Positions 1 through 9,527 are shown, counted from the first letter of the stretch. The stretch: 32,225 nucleotides of DNA from Gemmatimonadaceae bacterium (GCA_025450815.1 JANWLO010000184.1:1-32225), one strand, 5' to 3'. Program-made: numbers and translations. The notes: generated from the sequence alone by a model not told the origin.

Positions 1-739
1 GCGAAAGCACGATGACCTGCGGATCGAGCGGGATCTGATCCTCAGCCGTGAAGATGCGTCCGAGCTCCGGACGAATGCCCAACACACCGAAGAGACTCGC
101 GCTCGCATCGATTCCCGATACTCGCTCCGCCTCCAGCGATCCCTCGGCGGGAAGCGTGAACAGATCGCGATGATAGATCCCGATCTGGTCGAGCGTCTTG
201 CTCTGCTCATGGAAGCGCTGGAACATGAACACCGACGTTCCATACTCCTCGCCCGCCTTGATGCCCGGCCATTTCGTGCCGATCCGCACCAGTCGATCGG
301 CATACGGATAGGCGAGCGGCTGCACGACAATCCGATCGAGCAGCGAGAAGATCGTCGTCGAGGCGCCGAGTCCGAGCGCGAGTGTTACTACGGCGAGCCA
401 CGCGAAAGTGCGCGAGCGACGCAGCGACCGCAGCGCCTGGCGGAATTCCCGGAGCGCAGTACTCATGATTTCGCTGCGGGCGTCGCGTCGAAAGCCCGCA
501 TCGTCGATCGTGCGGAGCTGGCGTCGATACTCGGCGAGATCGCCGAAGCGTCGTGCGACTTCACTCTCGGCCCTTGCACGATCGAGATGCTCGCGCTCCA
601 TGAGCTCTGCGGTCCTCTCCTCGACATGAAACGCGAGCTCCGCGTCCACGTCCGCGCGAACCCGACGGCGCGACGAGGGAAATCGAAAGACGCGTGCGAG
701 CCCGTGCCAGCCATCGCCGGGATCGCCGGAGCGGCTCAC
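1..739 (-). CDS. ADOP/MacB-FtsX family ABC transporter permease, N-terminal part (runs off window start)
   Basis: Manual translation from GTG at 739: MSRSGDPGDGWHGLARVFRFPSSRRRVRADVDAELAFHVEERTAELMEREHLDRARAESEVARRFGDLAEYRRQL...EFRQALRSLRRSRTFAWLAVVTLALGLGASTTIFSLLDRIVVQPLAYP; typical ADOP N-terminus. Start overlaps the PadR stop (GTGA). Confidence 0.88.
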   Translation of the reverse strand, partial: MSRSGDPGDGWHGLARVFRFPSSRRRVRADVDAELAFHVEERTAELMEREHLDRARAESEVARRFGDLAEYRRQLRTIDDAGFRRDARSEIMSTALREFRQALRSLRRSRTFAWLAVVTLALGLGASTTIFSLLDRIVVQPLAYPYADRLVRIGTKWPGIKAGEEYGTSVFMFQRFHEQSKTLDQIGIYHRDLFTLPAEGSLEAERVSGIDASASLFGVLGIRPELGRIFTAEDQIPLDPQVIVLS

Positions 740-1089
740 CGCGCCGCCATACCCTCGGGACTTTTCGCCGCGATCACGAGCGCGATCGCGGCGCTGGAGC
801 GCGTCCAGCGCGAGAGCTCCGCGGTGAGCTGCTTGCGGCCACCGGCGGTGATGCGGTAGAACCTAGCCTTGCGCCCCTGCTCCGTGTAGCGCCACTCGGC
901 ATGGAGCCACTTCTTCTGCTCCATGCGATGGAGCGCCGGATAGAGTGCGCCCTCCTCGATTTCGAGCTGGGCCCTGGTGGTCTGTTCGATCCAGCGCAGG
1001 ATCGCGAGGCCGTGCATGGGCGCCCAGGAGAGCGTCTTGAGGATCATGAGGTCGAGTGTGCCGCGAACGATCTCGAGCGGTTCGGTCAT
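736..1089 (-). CDS. PadR family transcriptional regulator
   Basis: 117 aa, LDLMILKTLSWAPMHGLAILRWIEQTTRAQLEIEEGALYPALHRMEQKKWLHAEWRYTEQGRKARFYRITAGGRKQL; classic PadR winged helix, adjacent to the ADOP permease. Confidence 0.95.
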   Translation of the reverse strand: MTEPLEIVRGTLDLMILKTLSWAPMHGLAILRWIEQTTRAQLEIEEGALYPALHRMEQKKWLHAEWRYTEQGRKARFYRITAGGRKQLTAELSRWTRSSAAIALVIAAKSPEGMAAR

Positions 1090-1096
1090 CGGGTGG

Positions 1097-1125
1097 CCAC
1101 TAGCCTAAGGTTCTTAGGATAGTGG
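1097..1125. promoter_or_regulatory. Near-perfect 29-bp palindrome in the PadR leader, candidate operator
   Basis: ccactagcctaag-gtt-cttaggatagtgg: 12 of 13 arm positions pair; it begins 8 bp upstream of the PadR start codon. Confidence 0.7.
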
Positions 1126-1158
1126 CAACGTATCGTTCGGCTGTCAAGCATCTCATGC

Positions 1159-1194
1159 AAAAAGGAGGGAATGGCGCGAGCGCCATTCCCTCCT
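1159..1194 (-). terminator. Intrinsic terminator downstream of nrdJ
   Basis: Perfect 14-bp stem aggagggaatggcg / cgccattccctcct with 4-nt loop (1163-1194), followed on the - strand by TTTTT (A-run 1159-1163); 30 bp beyond the nrdJ stop. Confidence 0.92.
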
Positions 1195-1223
1195 CTACGA
1201 CGTGCATGGAGCGGCGAGCTACA

Positions 1224-3722
1224 TCACCCGCATTCGCTGAACCCGCACACATGGCACTTCACGCACCCCTCCGCGAACTCGAGCTGCGAGCCGCAGTCCG
1301 GGCACGTGCCGATGAACGACTCGCTCCCGCCGCCATTCGCGGACTCGAACGTCATCTGGATCTGGTTCGCCGGCGCGCCGCTAACCGTGATCTGCTCGCG
1401 CGCGGGAACGCTCCCGCCGAAGCCAGGAGTCTGATCGCCCAGCAGCTCCTGCTGCACGCCCTGCTTGTCGCGCCACCATTCTTCGAGTGCAAGGCCGATC
1501 GCGTCCGGCATCGAGAGAACTTTGTTGGGGCCGAGTCCCACCGCGCGATCCGAGCTGATGCCGCGCAGCTGCCGGTGGATCTGCATTAGCGGGATGCCCG
1601 AACGAAGTGCGAGGGAGATCAGGCGACCCACCGCTTCCGCATCCGCCATCGCCGCACCACCCGCCTTGCCGAGCGTCACGAACACCTCGAAGGGCTGCCC
1701 GCGATCATCTTCGGTGATGTGGACAAACATCACGCCCAAAGGCGTCTCCTTGCGGATGGACGTGGAGCGGAGCTTGTCGGGGCGCGAGCGCTTGGCCCGG
1801 CGCTGCAGATTCTCCGCCTCGCTCTCGTAAAGCGCGCGCTTGAGCCGTTCGATCTCCACGTTCGACTCCGCGAGCGTGCCGTGCAGCTCGCCGAGCTCGC
1901 GCTTGGAATCCGACGAGCCATCGCGCACGGACGCTGCGTGCTCCGTTGCGCCGGTGGAGAGTACCTGGTTGTCGCGCGAGCCATCGCGATAGACGGTGAC
2001 GCCCTTGCACTTGAGCTGGTACGCGAGCTCGTAGATCGTGCGCACGTCGTCCTTCGTGGCCGTGTGCGCGAAGTTGGTGGTTTTCGAAATAGCGGAGTCG
2101 CAATGCTGCTGGAAAGCGGCCTGCATACGGATGTGCCAGTCGGCGGCGATCTGGTTCGCGGTGACGAACACGCGCTGCCAGCGCACGGGAATCTCCGAGT
2201 GCTCCACGCTGCCGGTGCGCGCGATCTTCTCGACGAGCGCATCGCTGTACCATCCCTCGCGCTTCGCGATCTCGACGAAGTCTTCGTTCACGTCCGGCAT
2301 CATTGCGCCGGCCTGGTTGCGCATGAACGCAACGGCAAAAAGCGGCTCGAGTCCGGAGGAGCATCCCGCGATGATCGAGATGGTGCCCGTGGGCGCGACG
2401 GTGGTGACGTTGCAGTTGCGAAGCATTTGCATTGGACGCACGCGCTTGCCGCTCGCATCGCGCGCACACGTTTCGTCAGGACCCCAGATGGAGCGTGCCC
2501 ACTCGGGGAACGGTCCGCGCACGTTCGCGAGCCGCTCACTCTCGCGCTTCGACTCGACGTCCAGGAACTCCATCACCTTGCGCCCCATCTCCACGCCTTC
2601 CGCCGAGTCGTAGGGAATCGCGAGCCGAACGAGCATGTCCGCGAAGCCCATGAGCCCGATCCCGATGCGACGGATGCGCTTGGACAGCGAATCGATTTCC
2701 GCGAGTGGATACCTGTTGACGTCGATGATGTTGTCGAGGAAGTGCGTGGACAGGTGGATGTCGCGCTTGAACGCATCCCAGTCCATGCGGCCGTCGACCA
2801 CGTAGTAGCCCACGTTGATGCTGCCGAGGTTGCAGACGTCGTACGGGAGCAGCGGCTGCTCCCCGCACGGATTCGTCGCCTCGTACAGGCCGAGGTGCGG
2901 CACCGGGTTGTAGCGGTTCGCCTCGTCGATGTAGAAGCACCCAGGCTCCCCCGTGCGCCACGCGCCGTCGATCATGCGGTCCCAGACCATCCGCGCGTCT
3001 AGTTGCCCTACGACATTCTTCGAGACGGGATCAACGAGGTCGTACGACTGGCCGGCGTGTACCGCATCCATGAACGTGCCCGTCACGGCGACGGAGATGT
3101 TGAAGTTCACGATTTGCGTGAGGTCTTCCTTGCACGCAATGAAATCCAGAATGTCCGGATGGTCGACGCGCAGGATCCCCATGTTCGCGCCACGCCGCGT
3201 GCCACCCTGCTTCACCGCGTCCGTGGACGCGTCGTAGAGCTTCATGAAGGAGATTGGCCCCGACGCGACGCCGGTGGTGGACCGCACCATGGAGCCTTTG
3301 GGGCGCAGCCGCGAGAAAGAAAAGCCGGTGCCTCCGCCCGACTGATGGATGAGCGCCATCGAGCGCAGCGTGTCGTAGATCCCCGTCTGCCCGTTCGATA
3401 GCGAGTCGTCCACCGGCAATACGAAACACGCCGAGAGCTGCCCGAGCGGTCGCCCCGCATTCATGAGCGTGGGCGAGTTGGGCTCGAACCGCCGCTCAGT
3501 CATCAACCGGTAGAACTCATCCGCCACCGCCGCCGTCGCGCCTTCGCTCGCCCCGTACCGCCGATCCGCCTCTGCAACCACGGTCGCAACGCGCCAGAAC
3601 AGATCCTCGGGCTGCTCAGTGGGTGCGCCAGTCGCGTCCTTGACCAGATACCGCTTTTCGAGGACGATCCGCGCGTTCTTGCTTAGGGCGACCGGCGTCG
3701 CGGGGCGAACGGGTTGGGGCAT
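1224..3722 (-). CDS. nrdJ: Adenosylcobalamin-dependent (class II) ribonucleoside-diphosphate reductase
   Basis: 832 aa; [80 protein letters not shown]-like C-terminal domain and terminal Zn/redox Cys cluster [28 protein letters not shown]-like aaggag upstream of the ATG. Confidence 0.96.
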   Translation of the reverse strand: MPQPVRPATPVALSKNARIVLEKRYLVKDATGAPTEQPEDLFWRVATVVAEADRRYGASEGATAAVADEFYRLMTERRFEPNSPTLMNAGRPLGQLSACFVLPVDDSLSNGQTGIYDTLRSMALIHQSGGGTGFSFSRLRPKGSMVRSTTGVASGPISFMKLYDASTDAVKQGGTRRGANMGILRVDHPDILDFIACKEDLTQIVNFNISVAVTGTFMDAVHAGQSYDLVDPVSKNVVGQLDARMVWDRMIDGAWRTGEPGCFYIDEANRYNPVPHLGLYEATNPCGEQPLLPYDVCNLGSINVGYYVVDGRMDWDAFKRDIHLSTHFLDNIIDVNRYPLAEIDSLSKRIRRIGIGLMGFADMLVRLAIPYDSAEGVEMGRKVMEFLDVESKRESERLANVRGPFPEWARSIWGPDETCARDASGKRVRPMQMLRNCNVTTVAPTGTISIIAGCSSGLEPLFAVAFMRNQAGAMMPDVNEDFVEIAKREGWYSDALVEKIARTGSVEHSEIPVRWQRVFVTANQIAADWHIRMQAAFQQHCDSAISKTTNFAHTATKDDVRTIYELAYQLKCKGVTVYRDGSRDNQVLSTGATEHAASVRDGSSDSKRELGELHGTLAESNVEIERLKRALYESEAENLQRRAKRSRPDKLRSTSIRKETPLGVMFVHITEDDRGQPFEVFVTLGKAGGAAMADAEAVGRLISLALRSGIPLMQIHRQLRGISSDRAVGLGPNKVLSMPDAIGLALEEWWRDKQGVQQELLGDQTPGFGGSVPAREQITVSGAPANQIQMTFESANGGGSESFIGTCPDCGSQLEFAEGCVKCHVCGFSECG

Positions 3723-3866
3723 GGCGGGAAGACTCCTTGTGTAACGAGACGTCGAAATGTAGCGAGGGCGGGCTGCTGCGGACGGCTAAAAAAATGAGGC
3801 GAAAGAATCGGGACGATGGCGTGGGGGCGGACAATACCCGGGTTCGTGTTTCCGCGCAAGGCATTT

Positions 3867-3895
3867 CGTAAGTGCCACGATAACAACGTGTTACG
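3867..3895. repeat. Nested inverted repeat upstream of nrdJ
   Basis: CGTAA gtgc CACG ataacaa CGTG TTACG (arms 5+4 bp); it also contains TAACA-acg-TGTTA at 3881-3893. Confidence 0.35.
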
Positions 3896-3984
3896 ATATG
3901 CACATCACAAACGCGCGCTGAGCGCAGATCATCAACAATCGCTCCACATTCGTCGCAATCTCCCTCCACGAGCTCTCATTACAT

Positions 3985-4010
3985 CCCCCCTCCCACTCCC
4001 CGCCCAACCC
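3985..4010 (-). other. G-quadruplex-compatible G-run cluster in the gamma-CA/nrdJ intergenic region
   Basis: The - strand reads GGGTTGGGCGGGGAGTGGGAGGGGGG: five G-runs of at least 3 with loops of 1-3 nt. Confidence 0.7.
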
Positions 4011-4127
4011 ACTCAACTCCCGACGCCATATGAGCTTCCGGCGTAACACCCACCTCCGAGTTCCGCCTCCGCGCCCACCCCTGAATTCCACTCCGTACAC
4101 CCCCGTACCTCGCGCTCTTGCCCGCAA

Positions 4128-4628
4128 TCACGTGCCATGCCTCACGTATTTTCCCGCCCGATATTCCGCCTGCAAGGCGACGTAGCTCTCCATCGTGCCG
4201 CGGATACGCTCCGTGATCTCCGACGTCGCCTCGCGCGCCACCCGCGCCGGCACCCCAAGCACCACCGACCGCGGCGGAATTCTCATCCCCTCTCGGCACA
4301 CCGCCCCCGCTCCCACGAGCGAGCCCGCGCCCACAACGACTCCGTTGAGCAGGATCGCCCCCATCGCGATCAGGCAGTCATCCTCCACCGTCGCACCGTG
4401 AAGCACCGCGCGATGGCCGATCGAGACTCGCGAGCCAACGACGATCGGATAGCCACGATCAACGTGCAGCACGCTGCCGTCCTGGATGTTGCAATCAGCG
4501 CCGACCGTGATCGCGTCGCTGTCCGCGCGAATCACCGCTGTGGGCCACACCGATGTGCGCGCGCCGAGCGTGACGTTGCCGATTACGACGGCGAGCGGAT
4601 GAATGAATGCGTTGGTATCGATGCTCAC
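4128..4628 (-). CDS. Gamma-carbonic-anhydrase-like (CaiE/PaaY type) left-handed beta-helix protein
   Basis: The C-terminal part of the 4128..5225 ORF is the real gene: VSIDTNAFIHPLAVVIGNVTLGARTSVWPTAVIRADSDAITVGADCNIQDGSVLHVDRGYPIVVGSRVSIGHRAVLHGATVEDDCLIAMGAILLNGVVVGAGSLVGAGAV; hexapeptide repeats. GTG start at 4628, or TTG at 4634. Confidence 0.9.
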   Translation of the reverse strand: MSIDTNAFIHPLAVVIGNVTLGARTSVWPTAVIRADSDAITVGADCNIQDGSVLHVDRGYPIVVGSRVSIGHRAVLHGATVEDDCLIAMGAILLNGVVVGAGSLVGAGAVCREGMRIPPRSVVLGVPARVAREATSEITERIRGTMESYVALQAEYRAGKYVRHGT

Positions 4629-4656
4629 GCGCAACTCACCTGAATCGAGGACACCC

Positions 4657-7557
4657 TCAGAAGGAAAATCCAAGCCGGAGGTACAGAGTCGCAGACGACA
4701 CGGGGACTTCCGAGTTGTTCGCGACCGGCGCCGCGACGCCAATTCGAAGAAGGTACGGCACGTCGTACGGGACTGCGAGGTTGATGCCGAGCTCCGCGCC
4801 GGCCGATGCGATCCAGTGATCCGCGAGCGAACCCGGCGCTCCGAATCCGCCACTCGCGCTCCCCGCATCGCTGAACACCGAGAGCGACGTGCGATCCAGA
4901 AAGAAGGGCCACAGCCCGAAGCCATGCTCGGGCTTGGTGAGCGGCAGTCGATACTCGACCGATCCGGCGACGATGTGCATGCCGCTCTCGACACCCACCG
5001 GAAATCCGCGCACGCCGAACGTTCGGCGCGATCCCAGAGATATGCCGGGAAGCGTCGCCACGTCCGCACCACTCGCGCCGCCAAGATCGAACTCGTTCTG
5101 ATCCGTGCCCGCCGACACGCCGCCCGCCACGCGAACCGCCGCCACGTGGTGCGCGTACGCTCCCGCATCAATCGACTTGTACGCAGCCAGCGATGCCGAA
5201 ACGTTCTTCGACGCGAGCGGACCATTCCCCTCCAGCCAGCGCAGCCGTCCCGTAGCCGAGATGGACACGCCGTCCTCCGGCGATATCGAAAGCGCGGGCT
5301 GCTGCACGTTCGACCACCCCGCGCTCGACGCCAGTATCCAGTAGCGGCGCGACGGATCCTCGAGCCCGACGATCTGGGTTACCAGCGGCGCGGGGTCCGT
5401 GGTGTAGTCGCGGAGCTCGAGCTCGCCGCTCACCGACACGAACGCATTCGTGCGCACGCGCGGCCGCGAGAGCGTCATGCCGAGCTGAAAGTCCCGCGTG
5501 CGGCGAAAGAGATCGCCCAGCATGGCGCCACTGCTGTCGACAGCGCGATACTGGTCCCAGTACTGGCTGACGTTCGCCTGCAACACCGGCTGGCCCAGTC
5601 CCGAATACTGATACACGCCATCGAATGTGTGCTCCCCGTGCACGAAGTCGATCATCGCCTGTACCGCATACGCGTGACGGCCCACGACGTCGTTGCCGCT
5701 CGTGTACGCGCCAGCCGTGTAATCGCCGAAGCTGTTCTGGCCGATGAGCGGCAGCCAGTAGCGCGGGATCAACGAGTGCCATGCAGAATAGTCGTGCGCG
5801 ATCGCCGTGCTCGACGACGGCGGCGGCAACGGCGACTCGATGGCCGCACGCGTCTTGCGCACTTCGCCGCCAGACGGCGCGACCAGCACCCGGCCCAGCG
5901 GCGCAACGCCGACGTGGTAGCCGTCGCTCTCCCACACCACGGCGGCGATCCGGGTCCCGTCGCGCGAAATCGTGGGCATGATCACACCCGTCGTCGAGTT
6001 CGTGAGCCGCGAGCTGATGCCGCCCGGCGCGCCGCTCGCACGAGTCGCGTACAGCTGCGAGACGCCGGTTCGATCCGACGCATACACGATCGTCGAATCG
6101 CCTTGTGTCCACTCCGGCTGCGCGTTCGCAGAGCGATCGCGCACGAGCGACGCGAGCGCGCGTCCGGTCGAATCGAGCACGACGATTTCCGTGAGCCCGC
6201 CGCGCGTCCATCGCGTCGCCGCGATGCGATCTCCGCTGCGCGACCATTTGGGCTCCGCCCACTGCGTGTCCGGCGACGCGCTCGTGAGCGGCACGATCGT
6301 CGCGCCATCGGCACTCACGCGCACCAGCTGTCGCGCACCGCCGCCGTATCGCACTGCCACCACGCTCCCATCCGCGCGCGCATCGATCTCGGCCAACCGC
6401 GCGCCGTGCGTGAGGCGCGTCGCATGGCCGTCTTTCTCGCGGTACAGATCCCAACGCTCGTGGTAGGGGTCGGTGAGATCGAGCTGCGTGTACATCACCG
6501 AGCCGTCGGGGAGTGGCGCATTCGACGCGGGGCCGTTGCGGCGCGAGCGCTCGACGATTTTGCCGGTGGAGTCTCGCCGCACCAACGTCACGGAGCTCTT
6601 CGCGTCGTAGGACAGGTAGAGCAGCGAGCCGTCGGCGGTCCAGCGCGGATATCCGACGTATCTCCCGCCCGTGGTCACATCGTGCCAACCGCGCATCGGT
6701 ACGCGCTCCGTCTGCGCCGCCGCCGTTACGCTATCGCGCCACGTGCGCCAGGCGTCGCTGTACGAGATGCCGAATCCCTGCAGCGCCATGTGATTCAGAC
6801 GGAATGGAATCGTCGCGCCGCTGGACGTCTCCACGAACTTCCGAATCGACGCTGCCCCGCGCGTGCGCGCGAGATAGTCGATGAAGAGGGCGCCGTGACC
6901 GTACGTGATGTCCCCGTACGGATAGCGCGAGGTCGCCAGGCTCCAGTTGTCGATTCCGAGCATTCCGTTCGTGCGCGCGGTCGATTCGACGATCATAGGC
7001 TCGTACGTGCCGTCCACCCGGCCGAAGCCGGTGAGATCGCTCTCGAAATAGACCGCGATCCCCTCCGTCACCCACCCGGGCTCGTAAAGATTCGGGAACA
7101 GAAACGGCGCACGACCCAGAACGTGCTGCGCCACGCGCCACCACCCGCGCGTGCGGTCGAGGTGGAACACGTGCGTGAGCTCGTGCGTGATGACGAGCGT
7201 GAGCCAGTCATCGTAGTAACGAAGAGATATGTCGTCGAGCGGCGGGTGGGCGTAGACGAGAATGCGATTCGTCGGGAACGGCGTCGTCGAGCCATTGGCG
7301 AAGTCGACGTTGTCCGCTACTACGAGATCGATCGGTCCGCGCGGCGGATGGAGCTGCGCCGACAGCTGCGCGTACGCGCGCTCCGCAATGATCGCCGCGC
7401 GTCGCGCTGCCGGCTCCAGCGCCGGCGTGAAGTGGATGTGGAAGTGCTTCGTATCGATCGTGCGCCAGTGCGCATTCGGCACGGTCTGCGCGCGCACGCG
7501 GGGCGCCGCGCACACGGCGAACAGCATGAGCGCGGCCAGCGCGCGCCCCACGATCAT
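4657..7557 (-). CDS. Secreted/outer-membrane fusion: MA-like HExxH metallopeptidase domain, PD40/TolB-like propeller, Omp85-superfamily-like beta-barrel
   Basis: Start MIVGRALAALMLFAVCAAPRVRAQ (signal peptide) at 7557; LTLVITHELTHVFHLDRTRGWW...EPGWVTEGIAVYFE; repeats YPRWTADGSLLYLSYD, EPKWSRSGDRIAATRW, QPEWTQGDSTIVYASDRTG, MPTISRDGTRIAAVVW; C-terminal FGVRGFPVG and terminal LYLRLGFSF. Start overlaps the stop of the upstream amidase gene by 4 nt. Confidence 0.85.
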   Translation of the reverse strand: MIVGRALAALMLFAVCAAPRVRAQTVPNAHWRTIDTKHFHIHFTPALEPAARRAAIIAERAYAQLSAQLHPPRGPIDLVVADNVDFANGSTTPFPTNRILVYAHPPLDDISLRYYDDWLTLVITHELTHVFHLDRTRGWWRVAQHVLGRAPFLFPNLYEPGWVTEGIAVYFESDLTGFGRVDGTYEPMIVESTARTNGMLGIDNWSLATSRYPYGDITYGHGALFIDYLARTRGAASIRKFVETSSGATIPFRLNHMALQGFGISYSDAWRTWRDSVTAAAQTERVPMRGWHDVTTGGRYVGYPRWTADGSLLYLSYDAKSSVTLVRRDSTGKIVERSRRNGPASNAPLPDGSVMYTQLDLTDPYHERWDLYREKDGHATRLTHGARLAEIDARADGSVVAVRYGGGARQLVRVSADGATIVPLTSASPDTQWAEPKWSRSGDRIAATRWTRGGLTEIVVLDSTGRALASLVRDRSANAQPEWTQGDSTIVYASDRTGVSQLYATRASGAPGGISSRLTNSTTGVIMPTISRDGTRIAAVVWESDGYHVGVAPLGRVLVAPSGGEVRKTRAAIESPLPPPSSSTAIAHDYSAWHSLIPRYWLPLIGQNSFGDYTAGAYTSGNDVVGRHAYAVQAMIDFVHGEHTFDGVYQYSGLGQPVLQANVSQYWDQYRAVDSSGAMLGDLFRRTRDFQLGMTLSRPRVRTNAFVSVSGELELRDYTTDPAPLVTQIVGLEDPSRRYWILASSAGWSNVQQPALSISPEDGVSISATGRLRWLEGNGPLASKNVSASLAAYKSIDAGAYAHHVAAVRVAGGVSAGTDQNEFDLGGASGADVATLPGISLGSRRTFGVRGFPVGVESGMHIVAGSVEYRLPLTKPEHGFGLWPFFLDRTSLSVFSDAGSASGGFGAPGSLADHWIASAGAELGINLAVPYDVPYLLRIGVAAPVANNSEVPVSSATLYLRLGFSF

Positions 7558-9359
7558 CGCGAGGGCAGCGACCGAAAGTAACTCTCCAGCCCTTCCACGA
7601 TCGCGGTGGCGTACGCGCGCTGGAATTGCGGCGTGCGCAGCGCCGCCTCCTGTGCCGGAATCATCAGGAACGCGCCCTCGCACAGCACTGCCGGCATCCA
7701 CGTGGGACGCGCGAGCCGCAGGTTGTCGTAGTTGATGCCGAGGTTGCGGAGTCCCATCCGCGCAACCATCGCGCGCTGGAGCTCGCGAGCGAGCGGCACC
7801 GATTGCGACCGGAAGTAATACGCGCCCGTGCCGTTCGACGTGAACGGATTGATTCCGTCAGGCAGCGCGTTCAGGTGGATCGACACGAGCGCGTTCGCGT
7901 TCGCCTTGCGCGCTATCACCGGTCGATCGCCCAGCGCTACGGGAGCGGCCGTGGTGCGCGTCATCACCACCTTCGCGCCGCGGGCCTCGAGCAGCTGCTG
8001 CACAACGAGCCCGATCGCCAGCGTCGGCACCGGCTCGTACAATCCCGTCGGTCCTGTCGCGCCAATGGGTGGATGTCCCGGATCGACCGCGATCGTGAGC
8101 CCACTCAGCGGCGAATCCTTCCTGATGTGCGGAGGCCTGCGCACGCGCAGCACGAACGCCCCATCGCTCCAGAATGCGAGATAGCCGTATGCGGGCGCAG
8201 ATAGCTCGAGAGTGAAATGTCCGCGATCATCGCTCTCCTGAGTCCACTTCGCTTCCCGCACGAGCGAATCGTTCGCGCCGTAGTTCACGATGTCGGTGTT
8301 GATTCTGGTGTCGTAGAGCGTGACGGTGAGCTCGTGAGTGCCCTCGTCCACGTAGTACGCGGGGCGCGCCCCCATTGGCACGACGAGATCCTCCCACTCG
8401 GGCGACGACACGAGCCGCGCATTGCCGGCGATGCGGTGCGCGGGGATGTAGCTCGCCAACAGCGGATGGAGCTCGGATGCGGACACCCAGATCTCGAGAT
8501 GCGAGTCGAGCCTCACACGGGCGAACTCGCCCTCGCGCCCCGTGATCTCGAGGGGAGTGCCAGGGAGCAGAAACCACTTGTACGTACCCGCCGGAATCGG
8601 CCGGCCGATGAGCTCCTCATCACTCGCATCCGGACCGGCGCTGTCCGTTCCGATGATCGCCCACTGATTGGGCGGCACGGGCGCGATCACTGGCAGCGCG
8701 ACGCGAATCGAGTCACGGCCGCGCGAGATGAGGAGCTCGGTGCGCGTGCGCAGCATGCGCGCGGGGAGCAGGGCCGCAAAGATACCGCCCTCCGGGGTGA
8801 GCGCGATCTCGTCGTCCGCGCCGCCCCTCCATACCACGGATGCATTCGACGACGCGCGTACGCTCACGATCACGCTGTCCTCATCGCGCAGCGCCATCCG
8901 TCCGTTCGGCGCCACCGACGTGGTATCGTACGCGAGCGCGGAGTCCGCGTAAAAGTGGAGCACCGGCGGCCGCAGCTTGACTGGATGCGTAAGGCGCGCC
9001 GTGTCCGCGCCGAGCACCGCGACAAGCTCGTAGCGCGGGCTATCGGCCGGCGGAACGGGGAGAAAGGCGAGATATGCTCCGTTCGGCTGGACCTCCACGG
9101 GAGCGCCATTTATCGAAAGCGTGGCGTGGCCGTTCCCTACCGAGCCGAATATGAAATTCGAGTCGCGCGACTCCACGAGCGAGTTCGCGACCGGATAAAC
9201 GACATTCGGCTTCAGCGCACCCTCCACGAGCGGAACCGGCGGAAGCGCCGGCGAGGAATCGGTGCGCGATGTGGGAGCAGGGAGCGGTGGAGCGGCCGAA
9301 GGTTTGGCAGTCGCGCAGGCGGCGAGGAGCGCGCAAACGGCGACGAGGGGAGAACGCAT
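7554..9359 (-). CDS. N-acetylmuramoyl-L-alanine amidase (Amidase_3), predicted lipoprotein with long N-terminal region
   Basis: C-terminal LTIAVDPGHPPIGATGPTGLYEP...VVMTRTTAAPVALGDRPVIARKANANALVSIHLNALPDGINPFTSNGTGAYYF...LCEGAFLM. Probable start MRSPLVAVCALLAACAT (lipobox LAAC) at 9359. Confidence 0.9.
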   Translation of the reverse strand: MRSPLVAVCALLAACATAKPSAAPPLPAPTSRTDSSPALPPVPLVEGALKPNVVYPVANSLVESRDSNFIFGSVGNGHATLSINGAPVEVQPNGAYLAFLPVPPADSPRYELVAVLGADTARLTHPVKLRPPVLHFYADSALAYDTTSVAPNGRMALRDEDSVIVSVRASSNASVVWRGGADDEIALTPEGGIFAALLPARMLRTRTELLISRGRDSIRVALPVIAPVPPNQWAIIGTDSAGPDASDEELIGRPIPAGTYKWFLLPGTPLEITGREGEFARVRLDSHLEIWVSASELHPLLASYIPAHRIAGNARLVSSPEWEDLVVPMGARPAYYVDEGTHELTVTLYDTRINTDIVNYGANDSLVREAKWTQESDDRGHFTLELSAPAYGYLAFWSDGAFVLRVRRPPHIRKDSPLSGLTIAVDPGHPPIGATGPTGLYEPVPTLAIGLVVQQLLEARGAKVVMTRTTAAPVALGDRPVIARKANANALVSIHLNALPDGINPFTSNGTGAYYFRSQSVPLARELQRAMVARMGLRNLGINYDNLRLARPTWMPAVLCEGAFLMIPAQEAALRTPQFQRAYATAIVEGLESYFRSLPSR

Positions 9360-9527
9360 GGCGTCCAACCTAACCACCGGCGGCGAAAGGAGGGAGCGGC
9401 GCGTGCGGGTTGCGGGCGAACGGCGAATGTGAGATAAGTCCTTTCCAGAGCGCGCTTTCATTGCTCTCCGAGTTGACCTCGCCGTATATTCACGCGTCTT
9501 ACCGGGGTACTCCCTGGAGGCTTTCGC

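Noticed and set aside
1719-3002. 427-aa + strand ORF
   Set aside because: Antisense to nrdJ, which has unambiguous catalytic motifs.
3616-3969. 117-aa - strand ORF with several Cys residues upstream of nrdJ
   Set aside because: Overlaps the nrdJ 5' end out of frame; the Cys spacing gives no convincing zinc-binding motif.
3723-4127. Possible cobalamin riboswitch upstream of the B12-dependent RNR
   Set aside because: No B12-box-like sequence (GCCACTG on the - strand, i.e. CAGTGGC on +) found by eye; Infernal with Rfam Cobalamin would be decisive.
4603-7581. 992-aa + strand ORF
   Set aside because: Antisense to the protease-barrel gene; Arg/His-rich with no domain motifs, typical of high-GC antisense reading frames.
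8217-9437. 406-aa + strand ORF
   Set aside because: Antisense to the amidase; Arg-rich, no recognisable fold.
9471-9490. TTGACC...TATATT resembling a sigma-70 promoter before the FHA gene
   Set aside because: Spacing between the TTGACC and TATATT is only 6 bp; the alternative upstream hexamer is too weak to call.
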